Numbered from the stretch's first letter, positions 28,001 through 36,573 are shown. The stretch is DNA of 64,000 nucleotides from Sediminibacter sp. Hel_I_10 (GCF_000688335.1 NZ_JHZX01000001.1:2232001-2296000); one strand, 5' to 3'. Made by a program: numbers and translations. Notes: generated from the sequence alone by a model not told the origin.

Positions 28001-28155
28001 ACAGATCTATCGGTACAGGAGCCGTGGGTGGCCTTTTGGTAGGAACAATAACAGGGGTATTTGTAATTCCTATTCTGTTTATATTCTTTCAATGGCTACA
28101 AGAAAAAATAGGTGGAAACAAAAAGAATGCTATAACTGATGATGCAAAGTCCTAA
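25009..28155 (+). CDS. RND multidrug efflux transporter, AcrB/HAE1 type
   Basis: This 1,048-residue inner-membrane pump has the full HAE1-RND length and twelve membrane helices with two large periplasmic loops. The proton-relay residues are present: Asp405-Asp406 in GIVVDDAIVVVEAV and Lys939 in LLAKNAILIVEFA. The N-terminal FIERPVLSTVISIIIV and FLVVFIFLQDFRSTLIPA motifs are typical. It exports hydrophobic or amphiphilic compounds using the proton gradient. The actual substrates are unknown. It lies 21 bases after the adaptor gene and its end overlaps or abuts the outer-membrane factor gene. Confidence 0.95.
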   Translation: MLKLFIERPVLSTVISIIIVILGVLGLTALPITQYPDIAPPTVTVSATYPGANAETILESVVIPLEEQINGVEGMTYLTSSASNTGVASITVFFDQEVDPDIAAVNVQNRVARANSLLPQAVLQTGVTTQKQQNSALMYMSFYSSNPDYDDTFIQNYLKINVIPELQRVNGVGNVNVFGSKDYAMRIWIKPEKLAAYGLIPSDVTAALNEQSLEAAAGSLGENDGKAFSYVIKYSGRFKTESQYSDIVIKALGGGKFLRLKDVAEIELGAQSYTGGGATKGNPAVNLGIFQTKGSNARDIILEIEQRLEEIKAELPAGVEIFVPYNTNNFLNASIEKVVSTLAEAFLLVFLVVFIFLQDFRSTLIPAIAVPVSIIGTFFFLNLFGYSINLLTLFALVLAIGIVVDDAIVVVEAVHAKIDEGESDVKKATLDAMHEISGAIISITLVMAAVFIPVTFVQGPTGVFYEQFGITLIVAIVISAVNALTLSPALCALFLKGHDEKHEKSKSSYIQRFFKAFNRGFDATTKKYGRSVHFLYRNKWITVVILLLAVAGIWWSSSVVKTGFVPDEDRGIIFLNVELPPGSSVDRTHQVNEELYNKLVQIPGVKAGSIIEGRSFLGGEGSNNGLGFIRLDDWEDRGADSLSVESITAKMFGVAAQIPEANIVFFAPPSIPGFGSSAGVEVNLLDRSGGSFLELDKVNQEFIGKLSQRPEIQYAQSSFNTKYPQYELEINVPLAKELGVPISSIFSTLQGYIGSVFAADFSRFGKQYRVYVQALPEDRAEKSDLNQLYVRTGNGEMTPITSFVSLKRVYGPQSVTRFNLFNSTKITAATNPGFSSGDAIAAVEEVAQSLPSNYTTAYSGLTREEVSAGNQTTTIFLLSLVFVYFLLAAQYESYLIPLSVILSLPLGVFGAYVVTQFAGLQNNIYFQIALIMLLGLLAKNAILIVEFALQRRRQGESILDAAVHGAEARLRPILMTSFAFILGLMPLVLASGVGAAGNRSIGTGAVGGLLVGTITGVFVIPILFIFFQWLQEKIGGNKKNAITDDAKS

Positions 28156-28165
28156 AACAATCAAG

Positions 28166-29572
28166 ATGAAAAACAATAACCTATACCAATTTATAGGCTT
28201 TGGCTTAATGGCCATCATGCTACAAGGATGTTTTGCAGCAAAAGAGTATGAGCGTCCTACTGTTGAAGAAATTGATACAAATCTATTTAGAACAGATCAG
28301 TTGCCCCAAGATAGTTTATCTATGGCAGATGTGTCTTGGAAAGATATGTTCAATGACCCTTACTTAAGGCAGTATATAGAAGAAGGTCTTGAGAACAACA
28401 TAGACATTCGTATTGCTATCCAACAAATGTTAGCAACAGAAGCTTATTTAAAACAAGGCAAGGCTTCGTTCTTTCCTACTTTAGATGCCGGAGCAACCTA
28501 TACTCATCAAGAGCTGTCTAGAAATAGTCAGTTTGGATCTTTTTTTAGCGGCGCTATTGATCAGTACGAGCTCTCGGGCAGCCTGTCATGGGAAGCCGAT
28601 GTTTGGGGTAAAATAAGAAGCAATAAAAGAGCATTTCAAGCTACCTATTTACAAAGTATTGCCGCGCATCAAGCGGTAAAAACACGTTTGATTTCTGATA
28701 TTGCATCAACGTATTACCAGTTACTATCTTTAGATGCCCAGATCACGATAACTAAGAGAAGTGTTGCGGTTAGGGATAGTAGTGTGTCTACCATCAAAGC
28801 ATTAAAAGATGCCGGACAAGTAAATCAAGTTGCCGTAGATCAAAATATTGCCCAATATAATAATGCAAGAGCGTTATTGGTAGATTTAGAAGTGGCCATA
28901 AATCGGGCAGAAAACGCCATGAGTCTTCTATTGGGTAAAGCACCGCAAACCTATGAGCGAAGCACACTAGACGTGCAAACCATAGATACCGAGCTCAAGT
29001 TGGGTGTGCCTTCGAGTTTATTACGAAATCGTCCAGACGTGATTGCTGCAGAATATAATTTGGTAAATCGTTTTGAGCTTACAAATGTTGCAAGAAGTAA
29101 TTTCTATCCGTCTTTAACCTTGACTGCCAATGGCGGACTTCAAAGTCTAGAACTCGATAAACTATTTAATGCGAACTCTCTCTTTGCAACTCTTATTGGT
29201 AATCTAGCGCAGCCTATTTTTAATCAACGTCGTATTAGAACTCAAAAAGAAGTGGCCGATGCAGACCAAGAACAGGCCTTGTTAGAGTTTAAACGTTCTT
29301 TATTAGTGGCAGGTCAAGAAATATCGAATGCACTCTATAATTACAATGCCGAAACTCGTAAATATGAATTCCGTCAACTGGAAGTAGAGGCCTTACGTAA
29401 TGCTGAAAGTAACTCTAACGAGCTCCTAAAAAACGGTTTTGCAAACTATTTAGACCTCTTGACCGCAAGACAAAGTGCTCTTAATGCAGAACTTAATGTT
29501 ATAGATAGTCGTTTGCAGCAATTATTGAGCATCGTTAACCTTTATGAAGCACTTGGCGGTGGTTGGAAATAA
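28166..29572 (+). CDS. outer-membrane efflux lipoprotein, NodT/OprM type
   Basis: From the ATG at 28166 the product has 468 residues and a lipoprotein signal ending in LQGC (Cys22). ATGs at 28139 and 28142 are in frame but would overlap the pump gene and push the signal inward. The sequence shows two outer-membrane-efflux repeats, with TYYQLLSLDAQITITKRSV and the RPDVIAAEYNLV segment characteristic of the NodT group. It forms the trimeric channel of the tripartite pump encoded just upstream. No clear terminator follows, although a T9 tract occurs at 29,630. Confidence 0.93.
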   Translation: MKNNNLYQFIGFGLMAIMLQGCFAAKEYERPTVEEIDTNLFRTDQLPQDSLSMADVSWKDMFNDPYLRQYIEEGLENNIDIRIAIQQMLATEAYLKQGKASFFPTLDAGATYTHQELSRNSQFGSFFSGAIDQYELSGSLSWEADVWGKIRSNKRAFQATYLQSIAAHQAVKTRLISDIASTYYQLLSLDAQITITKRSVAVRDSSVSTIKALKDAGQVNQVAVDQNIAQYNNARALLVDLEVAINRAENAMSLLLGKAPQTYERSTLDVQTIDTELKLGVPSSLLRNRPDVIAAEYNLVNRFELTNVARSNFYPSLTLTANGGLQSLELDKLFNANSLFATLIGNLAQPIFNQRRIRTQKEVADADQEQALLEFKRSLLVAGQEISNALYNYNAETRKYEFRQLEVEALRNAESNSNELLKNGFANYLDLLTARQSALNAELNVIDSRLQQLLSIVNLYEALGGGWK

Positions 29573-29701
29573 CTAGTAATACGGCTAAGGATTTTTCTAG
29601 CTGTACACCCAAGCAGAGTTGTTTCGTCACTTTTTTTTTAAAGGAATTACAGTACCTGGCTATAGCAATAGCTATTTACAATAGTTTACTATTTTTGAAA
29701 T

Positions 29702-30097
29702 ATGAAAAAAGACATTCACATTCCTAAAGTAGAAGACGTATTTGTTGCAGTCGTTCAAGAGCAGCACCCCGAATATAAGACTGATGACTGGAACGCTTAC
29801 ATTATCAACAATAAAGATGTTAATTTAGATACCGTGCTTATTGCTTCCAAAGGCTATTCCGAAGAAAAGATAACGCCCGTAATGCGTCATACTATAAAAC
29901 TCTTACCTGCTAGAAGTTACGCTAAAATTGAATTTATGCAAGAAGAGGTTCTAAAATTGAACAATGAGTTTAAAGTCACCTTTTTTCTAGACAATCAACT
30001 GTTTGATAAGACCTACAAATTCAGAAAAAACACCATTAATGATAAGGCCTTAAGAACATTGCCCTTAATGCAATTAAAAGGAGTTATGGCGGAATAG
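29702..30097 (+). CDS. conserved small protein, unknown function
   Basis: This 131-residue protein has no signal peptide and looks cytosolic. Its N-terminus (KKDIHIPKVEDVFVAVVQEQ) and the DDWNAYIINNKDVNLDTVLIASKGY segment (abbreviated) are, from memory, conserved in flavobacterial hypothetical proteins. No catalytic motif is visible. It is convergent with gpsA, 20 bases away. A TATTTTTG motif at 29690-29697 almost touches the start codon, so either the transcript is nearly leaderless or the match is by chance in T-rich DNA. Confidence 0.65.
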   Translation: MKKDIHIPKVEDVFVAVVQEQHPEYKTDDWNAYIINNKDVNLDTVLIASKGYSEEKITPVMRHTIKLLPARSYAKIEFMQEEVLKLNNEFKVTFFLDNQLFDKTYKFRKNTINDKALRTLPLMQLKGVMAE

Positions 30098-30117
30098 AGC
30101 TTAAAAGATGTGCGCTT

Positions 30118-31119
30118 CTAATCTAGTTTTTCAGTTAATTTCTGAAATACTTTTTTAGGATTTTTGTTTTCGTACAAAATATCATAAACCGCATTTACAA
30201 TAGGTAATTGGGTTTTTTTCTTGTTTTTCTTATTCAATTCGTGCGCACTTTTGGTTGCATAATATCCTTCTGCTACCATGCTCATTTCCATTTGAGCAGA
30301 CTTTACAGTGTAGCCTTTTCCAATCATGTTCCCGAACATGCGATTTCTTGAGAATGTAGAATAGCCGGTTACCAATAAATCTCCCAAATAAGCGGAGTCA
30401 TTAATGTTACGTTTCATTTTATGCATTTTTTTGATAAAACGTTTCATTTCTCTAATGGCATTGCTCATAAGCACACTTTGGAAATTATCACCATAACCCA
30501 ATCCATGTGCTATTCCGGCAGCAATAGCATAAATGTTTTTAAGCATCACGGCATATTCGGTACCAATAACATCATCACTTATTTTTGTGTTGATATAATC
30601 ACTAGACAGTGCATCAGCAATATGTTGAGCTTTTTCAGCATCTGCGCAAGAAATGGTGAGGTATGAGAGACGCTCTAGAGCTACTTCCTCAGCATGGCAA
30701 GGACCAGCAATTACCGCAATGTTTTCAAAAGGAATGTGATAATCATCATGAAAATGCTCTCCCACTAATTTTCCGGTTTCGGGCATAATGCCTTTTACGG
30801 CAGATACGATGATTTTTTTCGAGATATCTGTGGTGAGTTTTTCTAATTCAGCGTGTATAAAAGCAGAGGGAATGACAAAAATCATCACGTCGGCATAATT
30901 TGCCATCTCGTTGATGTCATTACTTAATTTTAATTGGTCGACTTTAAATTCAACAGAACTTAAATAACTAGGGTTGTGTTGTTCCTTGATTAAGTGTTCT
31001 TTAGTATAAACACTGCGCATATACCAGCCAACTTCATCTAGATTTTCGCAAAGCATTTTAACGATAGCTGTTGCCCAGCTACCAGCACCAAAAACGACAT
31101 ATTTTAATGAGGAATCCAT
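30118..31119 (-). CDS. gpsA: glycerol-3-phosphate dehydrogenase [NAD(P)+]
   Basis: Using the ATG at 31119, the 333-residue enzyme begins MDSSLKYVVFGAGSWATA, so the nucleotide-binding GxGxxxA motif is at the expected distance; a longer frame to 31146 adds residues unlike the family. It reduces dihydroxyacetone phosphate to sn-glycerol-3-phosphate for phospholipid synthesis in the cytosol. Further support comes from AVKGI, IAGPCHAEEV and the catalytic-lysine region VMLKNIYAIAAGIAHGLGYGDN (abbreviated). A minus-strand -7 element (31151-31144, TATTTTTG) sits 25 bases before the start. Confidence 0.94.
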   Translation of the reverse strand: MDSSLKYVVFGAGSWATAIVKMLCENLDEVGWYMRSVYTKEHLIKEQHNPSYLSSVEFKVDQLKLSNDINEMANYADVMIFVIPSAFIHAELEKLTTDISKKIIVSAVKGIMPETGKLVGEHFHDDYHIPFENIAVIAGPCHAEEVALERLSYLTISCADAEKAQHIADALSSDYINTKISDDVIGTEYAVMLKNIYAIAAGIAHGLGYGDNFQSVLMSNAIREMKRFIKKMHKMKRNINDSAYLGDLLVTGYSTFSRNRMFGNMIGKGYTVKSAQMEMSMVAEGYYATKSAHELNKKNKKKTQLPIVNAVYDILYENKNPKKVFQKLTEKLD

Positions 31120-31143
31120 AATTATTTTATTAATTATTGAGAT

Positions 31144-31151
31144 CAAAAATA
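31144..31151 (-). promoter_or_regulatory. candidate gpsA -7 element
   Basis: The minus strand reads TATTTTTG here. It would start transcription near 31137, upstream of the ATG at 31119 but inside the longer possible frame, which supports the shorter start. Confidence 0.4.
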
Positions 31152-31265
31152 CACAAATTCTTAAGAAGCGATTAGTGTTTTAAGATTAGAAACGTGCTGT
31201 AATTTCCAAAAATTCTGTTTTGAAAAAAATGGTATCTTTCGCCAAAATTAAGTTGCGCTCATTTC

Positions 31266-33380
31266 ATGAAGAATCTGCTCTTACTGTTTTCATTACTATC
31301 TTTTAATATAGGTCTAGCTCAAGAGACTACAAACTTTGAAAAAGCACCTGTGTTTCCCGAGTGCGAATCTCAACCTGTTGATGACCTAAAGGCCTGCTTC
31401 AACAATAAAATCAATCAATTTATTTACGGTAATTTTAAAGTTCCTGAAAAGGTGACCAAAGATGGTTATACAGGTGAGATTAAGATACTGTTTGAGGTTG
31501 ATGATGAAGGTGAAATCAACGTGATTTATACCGACGCTGTTTATGAAGAACTGAAATTGGAAACCCAGCGCGTTTTTGATAGTCTTCCAAAAGTGCAGCC
31601 GGGCACTTATAACGGGAAACCTACTTATTTTCAATATGCTTTGGGCGTCAAGATTCCGCTAGTAGATCCTGCAGAAGTGACTTCAGGTCAAATGGATCAA
31701 CTTAAAACAAACACGACCGATATTACAAATGCTAATCTCAATGAAGATGTAAGTGCCGAGTTTGATAGTGTAAACATTAAAACGGTACCTTATCAAAAAC
31801 TAGAATACAGTAGTCAACTAAACATTCCGTTTACCCATAATTATTATGCCCGTTTTGACCAAGAGTTGAATGGTTTGGGTACTAATAGTCACACCGCAGC
31901 AAAACCATTTATATACCAAGAGGTCGCTCAATATTATGATTTTAAGGCCGAAAAGAAAGATTTGGTAAAAGGTTCTGATGCCTGGTGGAACAGGAAACTT
32001 TGGGACGAACATTTAGTTGCTGTTCAAGGAAAAGACTATTGGTTTACCGTAGACCCTATACTGGATTTGCAAGTTGGTAAAGACAGTGAAAACGGAACAA
32101 GTACCTTTAATAACACCCGTGGTATTTGGGTGCAAGCGGGGTTAGGGAAAAAGTTTAATTTCTCTACCTCAATTTATGAAAGTCAAGGTCGGTTTGCAGA
32201 TTACTATAACAATTACATAGAAAGTATTAGAGCGTCGGTAGGAGAACCTATTGTACCTGGACGCGGCGTTTCAAAACGTTTTAAAGAAGATGCTTATGAT
32301 TACCCAGTGGCAGAGGGCTATTTGACTTACTCGCCGGTTGATTTCTTAAATATTCAGTTTGGTCACGGTAAAAACTTTATTGGTGATGGCTACCGTTCTT
32401 TGTTGCAAAGTGATGTGAGCAGTCCCTATCCCTTTGTTAAGCTAAATACCAAATTCTGGAAAATAAAATACACCAATACATGGATGTCTCTTAGAGATGT
32501 AAGAGCAGAAGTTTTAGAAGACGGTGCGTTTTTGACTAAATATATGGCCAATCATTATTTGAGTTGGAACGTGTCTAAGCGTCTTAATATTGGGTTGTTT
32601 GAATCGGTACTATGGACCGATGCCAATAATCGTGGATTTGATCTCAACTATTTAAATCCTGTGATATTTTACCGAGCTATCGAGTTTGAGACGGGGCAAA
32701 ATGCCGGAAATGCTATTTTAGGAGCATCTGGTAAATACAAATGGAACAATAAAGTCAATATTTACGGACAATTTATTTTAGATGAATTTTCTCTAACAGA
32801 TATTACTGGCGGCAATAAAAGTTGGAAAAACAAATTTGGCTATCAGCTTGGAGTGAAATATTTTGATGCGTTTAAGGTCGATAATCTTTTATTGCAGTTT
32901 GAATACAATCGCGTGCGCCCTTACACCTATTCGCACAACACCATCGTGTTGAATTATGCTCATAATAATCAGCCCATGGCGCATTTGTGGGGTGCTAATT
33001 TTAGTGAGGCCATACTTATTGGCCGCTACAACTACAGACGTTGGTATGCTGATGCTAAACTTATTTTTGGCAAAAGAGGTTTTGATTTTGATACCGAAGA
33101 GGATAGTTTTTTCTACGGAGGAGATATTTATGGTGATGAGCGCGATAGAAATGCAAATACAGGTATTACTGTTGGGCAGGGTAACCAAGTCAATGTGTTC
33201 CAATTTGACTTACAAGCGGGATACGTTGTCAATACCGCTACAAATTTGAGGTTGTTTACCAACTTAACTTTTAGAAATTTTAATCCAGAGGCCATAACCG
33301 AAAGTACTGTAGAAAGTAATACTGTTTGGTTTAATATAGGTTTAAGAACATCACTGTTCAACTGGTATAACGATTTTTAA
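31266..33380 (+). CDS. remB: RemB-like gliding motility protein (TonB_C-like domain plus Wzi-like barrel)
   Basis: This 704-residue protein has a signal peptide (LLLLFSLLSFNIGLAQ). A TonB C-terminal-like domain lies at about residues 25-130, seen from EKAPVFPECES, the CFNNKINQFIYGNFKVPEKV segment (abbreviated) and GEIKILFEVDDEGEI. The remaining ~550 residues are rich in aromatic beta strands, like the Wzi-type outer-membrane barrels, and end in an aromatic strand. This matches my recollection of RemB, a Flavobacterium johnsoniae protein tied to gliding motility. The gene is monocistronic, between gpsA and ctaB. The symbol is given with moderate certainty. Confidence 0.7.
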   Translation: MKNLLLLFSLLSFNIGLAQETTNFEKAPVFPECESQPVDDLKACFNNKINQFIYGNFKVPEKVTKDGYTGEIKILFEVDDEGEINVIYTDAVYEELKLETQRVFDSLPKVQPGTYNGKPTYFQYALGVKIPLVDPAEVTSGQMDQLKTNTTDITNANLNEDVSAEFDSVNIKTVPYQKLEYSSQLNIPFTHNYYARFDQELNGLGTNSHTAAKPFIYQEVAQYYDFKAEKKDLVKGSDAWWNRKLWDEHLVAVQGKDYWFTVDPILDLQVGKDSENGTSTFNNTRGIWVQAGLGKKFNFSTSIYESQGRFADYYNNYIESIRASVGEPIVPGRGVSKRFKEDAYDYPVAEGYLTYSPVDFLNIQFGHGKNFIGDGYRSLLQSDVSSPYPFVKLNTKFWKIKYTNTWMSLRDVRAEVLEDGAFLTKYMANHYLSWNVSKRLNIGLFESVLWTDANNRGFDLNYLNPVIFYRAIEFETGQNAGNAILGASGKYKWNNKVNIYGQFILDEFSLTDITGGNKSWKNKFGYQLGVKYFDAFKVDNLLLQFEYNRVRPYTYSHNTIVLNYAHNNQPMAHLWGANFSEAILIGRYNYRRWYADAKLIFGKRGFDFDTEEDSFFYGGDIYGDERDRNANTGITVGQGNQVNVFQFDLQAGYVVNTATNLRLFTNLTFRNFNPEAITESTVESNTVWFNIGLRTSLFNWYNDF

Positions 33381-33503
33381 AACGATGTCTTCGGAAATTT
33401 GAAGCAATTAAGACCTTTAGGTGTCATGGCTTTTTTGATATTATCTATTTAAATGTTCTTCGCATTTCCGAAGTTAAAAGGAGATTATTTATTTGATTTT
33501 GAA

Positions 33504-33534
33504 TTGCCCATAACCAATTTTCAGAGTATCTTTG
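33504..33534 (+). promoter_or_regulatory. Bacteroidetes-type promoter for the oxidase cluster
   Basis: TTG (33504-33506), 20 bases, then TATCTTTG (33527-33534) fits the flavobacterial consensus. Transcription would begin near 33541, which excludes the ATG at 33453 as the ctaB start and favours GTG 33555 or TTG 33558. Confidence 0.6.
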
Positions 33535-33554
33535 CAAACGCATTAAAAAGACTG

Positions 33555-34451
33555 GTGTTGAGTACCGCAAATTCTTCTCTTTCCCTACCTATATTGATTT
33601 CCGACTTTAAGGAAATCACAAAAATGAGATTGTCTTTAAGTGTCGTGTTTTCTGCGGTTGCAGGATATCTTTTAGGAGCCATCGTTGTAGATGGATTTAC
33701 ACTGGTCATGTTATCTTTAGGAGGTTACTTTATGGTAGGCGCCTCTAATGCATTCAATCAAATTATTGAGAAGGATCTAGACATCCTAATGGATCGCACC
33801 AAAAACCGACCCATTCCTGCAGGACGAATGTCTGTTCCTGCAGCTTTTATTATAGCTACCGTATTCACGATCTTAGGCTTGGTAACGCTTTACATTATCA
33901 ATGAGCGTACGGCCATGTACGGTGCCATTTCCATATTTTTATACACCTGTGTTTATACGCCTTTAAAAACAAGAACACCGTTATCTGTGTTTGTTGGGGC
34001 CATCCCTGGAGCTATCCCTTTTATGTTAGGTTGGGTTGCCGCCAGAGACGAATTTGGTATTGAGCCAGGTACGTTGTTTGCTTTACAGTTTTTTTGGCAA
34101 TTTCCTCATTTTTGGGCCATAGGCTGGTTTTTATTTGATGATTACAAAAAAGGAGGGTTTTTTATGTTACCCACAGGAAAACGAGATAAAGGCACGGCGG
34201 TACAAACCATTATGTATACTGTGTGGACGATTTTAGTGTCTGTAGTTCCTGTTTTTGGGATCACGGGAGATTTAAAATTATCTATCGTTGCCGGTATTTT
34301 AGTCTTTGCATTGGGCTTAGTGATGTTGCTTTACGCTTTTGAATTATTTAAAAAACGAACCGCAAAGGCTGCCAAACAGTTGATGTTGGCTAGTGTTAGT
34401 TATATTACCTTGGTACAGATTATATATGTTGCTGATAAATTTATAAGATAG
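33555..34451 (+). CDS. ctaB: protoheme IX farnesyltransferase (heme O synthase)
   Basis: This inner-membrane UbiA-family prenyltransferase converts heme B to heme O for the terminal oxidase. The diagnostic motif NAFNQIIEKDLDILMDRTKNRPIPAG (abbreviated) contains the N-x3-D / D-x3-D metal-diphosphate site, and YTPLKTRTPLS plus nine hydrophobic helices agree. From GTG 33555 the protein has 298 residues; a TTG at 33558 is equivalent. A frame open back to 33453 is unlikely because a promoter lies inside it. The oxidase subunit III gene begins two bases after the stop, so it leads an oxidase assembly operon. Confidence 0.93.
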   Translation: MLSTANSSLSLPILISDFKEITKMRLSLSVVFSAVAGYLLGAIVVDGFTLVMLSLGGYFMVGASNAFNQIIEKDLDILMDRTKNRPIPAGRMSVPAAFIIATVFTILGLVTLYIINERTAMYGAISIFLYTCVYTPLKTRTPLSVFVGAIPGAIPFMLGWVAARDEFGIEPGTLFALQFFWQFPHFWAIGWFLFDDYKKGGFFMLPTGKRDKGTAVQTIMYTVWTILVSVVPVFGITGDLKLSIVAGILVFALGLVMLLYAFELFKKRTAKAAKQLMLASVSYITLVQIIYVADKFIR

Positions 34452-34452
34452 A

Positions 34453-35034
34453 ATGGACTTAACTCAAGGAACTTTAGAAGAAAAAAACGAACGCGCAAAA
34501 CGGATGATGCTTTGGTTTGGTATCATTTCATTGGTCATGTCTTTTGCTGGCTTGACCAGTGCTGTTTTAGTAAGTAGAAAACGAGAGGATTGGCTTGAAG
34601 ATTTTATAATGCCCAATGCCTTTTTGATAAGTTGTGTGCTCATTGTGATAAGTAGTATTACATTTATAATCGCAAAACGCGCCTTAAAATCAAATAATAG
34701 AAGCCTAACAACAGCCATGTTATTAGTAACATTTGGCCTTGGTATTGCTTTTATATTTAGTCAGATTCAAGGGTTTGAAGAAATTATTGCAGGTGGGTAC
34801 AATTTTACTGGACCTACAAGTAATGTCACCATGAGTTTTATCTATGTGATCGCTGCGGTGCATATTTTACATGTGTTTGCTGGCTTGATTTCGATTTTGG
34901 TAGTAATTTATAATCATTTTAAACAGAAATATAATGCAGAGTCCATGTTAGGGTTACGACTTTCGGCCACTTTTTGGCATTTCATTGATATACTGTGGTT
35001 GTTCTTGTTTTTATTCTTGTCTTATGTGGTTTAA
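34453..35034 (+). CDS. cytochrome c oxidase subunit III family protein (short form)
   Basis: This 193-residue integral membrane protein has five hydrophobic segments and the heme-copper oxidase subunit III ending, with HILHVFAGLISILVVIY and the final segment LRLSATFWHFIDILWLFLFLFLSYVV (abbreviated). Subunit III stabilises the oxidase core and may guide oxygen. It starts two bases after ctaB and is followed 128 bases on by a second, longer subunit III gene. The pair probably serves one aa3-type oxidase whose subunits I and II are encoded elsewhere. Confidence 0.88.
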   Translation: MDLTQGTLEEKNERAKRMMLWFGIISLVMSFAGLTSAVLVSRKREDWLEDFIMPNAFLISCVLIVISSITFIIAKRALKSNNRSLTTAMLLVTFGLGIAFIFSQIQGFEEIIAGGYNFTGPTSNVTMSFIYVIAAVHILHVFAGLISILVVIYNHFKQKYNAESMLGLRLSATFWHFIDILWLFLFLFLSYVV

Positions 35035-35135
35035 TTGATGTCTGTTGGTCAAGCATTAAGCACGCGATGGTCAAGAAACACCAAGAAAGACTGTAAAATT
35101 TGAAAAAGGGTTTTTATATAGATAAATAAAATGAT

Positions 35136-35143
35136 TATTTTTG
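35136..35143 (+). promoter_or_regulatory. candidate internal -7 element before the long subunit III gene
   Basis: TATTTTTG matches TAnnTTTG, 19 bases before the ATG at 35163. The -33 box is not clear. An internal promoter in the oxidase cluster is possible. Confidence 0.35.
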
Positions 35144-35162
35144 TGCAACTTTTAACATTTAA

Positions 35163-36170
35163 ATGGGTTCTATGGATACTACAGTAGCAAATACTGGAAC
35201 AGAGGGAAAAACCTGGGGAGGCGGTAATAAGCCTTTAAAGGCAAGTTATGGTAAATTGATGATGTGGTTTTTTATCGTATCTGATGCCTTAACCTTTTCT
35301 GGCTTTTTGGCAGCTTATGGTTTTTCACGATTCAAGTTCATAGGCTCTTGGCCCATCGCTGATGAGGTGTTTACACACGTTCCGTTTTTTCATGGCAATT
35401 ATCCTATGATTTACGTGGCTTTTATGACTTTTGTCTTGATCATGTCATCTGTAACAATGGTTTTGGCTGTTGATGCCGGACATCATATGAATAAGACCAA
35501 AGTCACTTGGTACATGTTCTTAACCATTATTGGTGGTTTGATCTTCGTTGGAAGTCAAGCTTGGGAATGGGGTACCTTTATTAAAGGAGATTATGGCGCA
35601 GTACAGACCAAAGGAGGGAATATTCTCCAGTTTGGGGAGTACGTCCAAAAAGATGGTGAGACCGTCTTTAAAAGGGTAGCCGTTCGTGATTTTGCAGCAA
35701 ACATTCCAGGAGAACGTGTTCAGCAAGAAAGCAAAACAGGAGTTTGGTTTATGAGTGAAGGCACTTTACCTCCATTTACCGTTGATGAGGTTTACAGCGG
35801 ATTAGAAGCCAACAGCAATCTTTTAGTGAGAACACAAACCATAAACGAAGAAGGAGAGAAGACCATCTTGTCAAGAGAAGAATCTTTAAAGCAACTTAAG
35901 GCCAATGGTACTTTAGTAGTTGAAGGGGCGAATCTCCAAGTCAATGAATATGGAACTTCATTATTTGCAGATTTCTTTTTCTTTATCACAGGATTTCACG
36001 GGTTCCACGTATTCTCAGGGGTGATGATTAACATCATTATTTTCTTTAATGTTATTTTAGGAACTTATGAAAAACGAGGAAGTTATGAAATGGTTGAGAA
36101 AGTTGGATTGTACTGGCACTTTGTAGATTTGGTATGGGTATTTGTATTTACCTTCTTTTACCTTGTTTAA
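35163..36170 (+). CDS. cytochrome c oxidase subunit III, long form with hydrophilic insertion
   Basis: This 335-residue membrane protein has the subunit III pattern: LMMWFFIVSDALTFSGFLAAYG near the start, GSQAWEW in the middle, and GFHGFHVFSG and KVGLYWHFVDLVWVFVFTFFYLV at the end (abbreviated). Between the middle and late helices there is a hydrophilic insertion of roughly 110-120 residues (about 140-260, GDYGAVQTKGGNILQFGEY onward, abbreviated) that ordinary ~200-residue subunits lack. ATG codons at 35163 and 35172 are both possible starts. The subunit IV gene follows 22 bases later. Confidence 0.88.
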   Translation: MGSMDTTVANTGTEGKTWGGGNKPLKASYGKLMMWFFIVSDALTFSGFLAAYGFSRFKFIGSWPIADEVFTHVPFFHGNYPMIYVAFMTFVLIMSSVTMVLAVDAGHHMNKTKVTWYMFLTIIGGLIFVGSQAWEWGTFIKGDYGAVQTKGGNILQFGEYVQKDGETVFKRVAVRDFAANIPGERVQQESKTGVWFMSEGTLPPFTVDEVYSGLEANSNLLVRTQTINEEGEKTILSREESLKQLKANGTLVVEGANLQVNEYGTSLFADFFFFITGFHGFHVFSGVMINIIIFFNVILGTYEKRGSYEMVEKVGLYWHFVDLVWVFVFTFFYLV

Positions 36171-36192
36171 CCAAGAAAAATAATTATTTGAA

Positions 36193-36573
36193 ATGGCACA
36201 CGCACACAAGCTTGAAATATTTAGAGGTCGCTTAAAATTTAAGTCAAACCAACAGAAAATCTGGGGTGTTCTTATCCTTCTGTCTATCATTACAGCAATA
36301 GAGGTAATTTTAGGTATTTACAAGCCAGAAGTATTTATGGGAGACATCTTAGGGATGAAAACCTTAAATTGGATTTTTATCCTATTGACTATAGTTAAAG
36401 CCTATTATATTACTTGGGATTTCATGCACATGAGAGATGAAACACCAGCGTTAAGGAGAATGGTCGTTTGGACTGCTGTATTTCTTATTTGCTACCTCGT
36501 CTTTATCTTATTGCAAGAAGGTGGATATATTGAAAGTGTTTATGAAAATGGACACATAAAACGAGATTTCTAA
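36193..36573 (+). CDS. cytochrome c oxidase subunit IV family protein (CyoD-like)
   Basis: This 126-residue protein has three membrane helices (IWGVLILLSIITAIEVILGIY, LNWIFILLTIVKAYYITWDF, MVVWTAVFLICYLVFILL; each shortened) and the conserved DFMHMRDE between helices two and three. This is the prokaryotic cytochrome oxidase subunit IV pattern. It closes the subunit III-III-IV block and is followed by a strong terminator. Confidence 0.88.
   Translation: MAHAHKLEIFRGRLKFKSNQQKIWGVLILLSIITAIEVILGIYKPEVFMGDILGMKTLNWIFILLTIVKAYYITWDFMHMRDETPALRRMVVWTAVFLICYLVFILLQEGGYIESVYENGHIKRDF

Noticed and set aside
29582-29640. Terminator after the outer-membrane efflux gene
   Set aside because: There is a run of nine T residues near 29630, but I find no stable inverted repeat in front of it.
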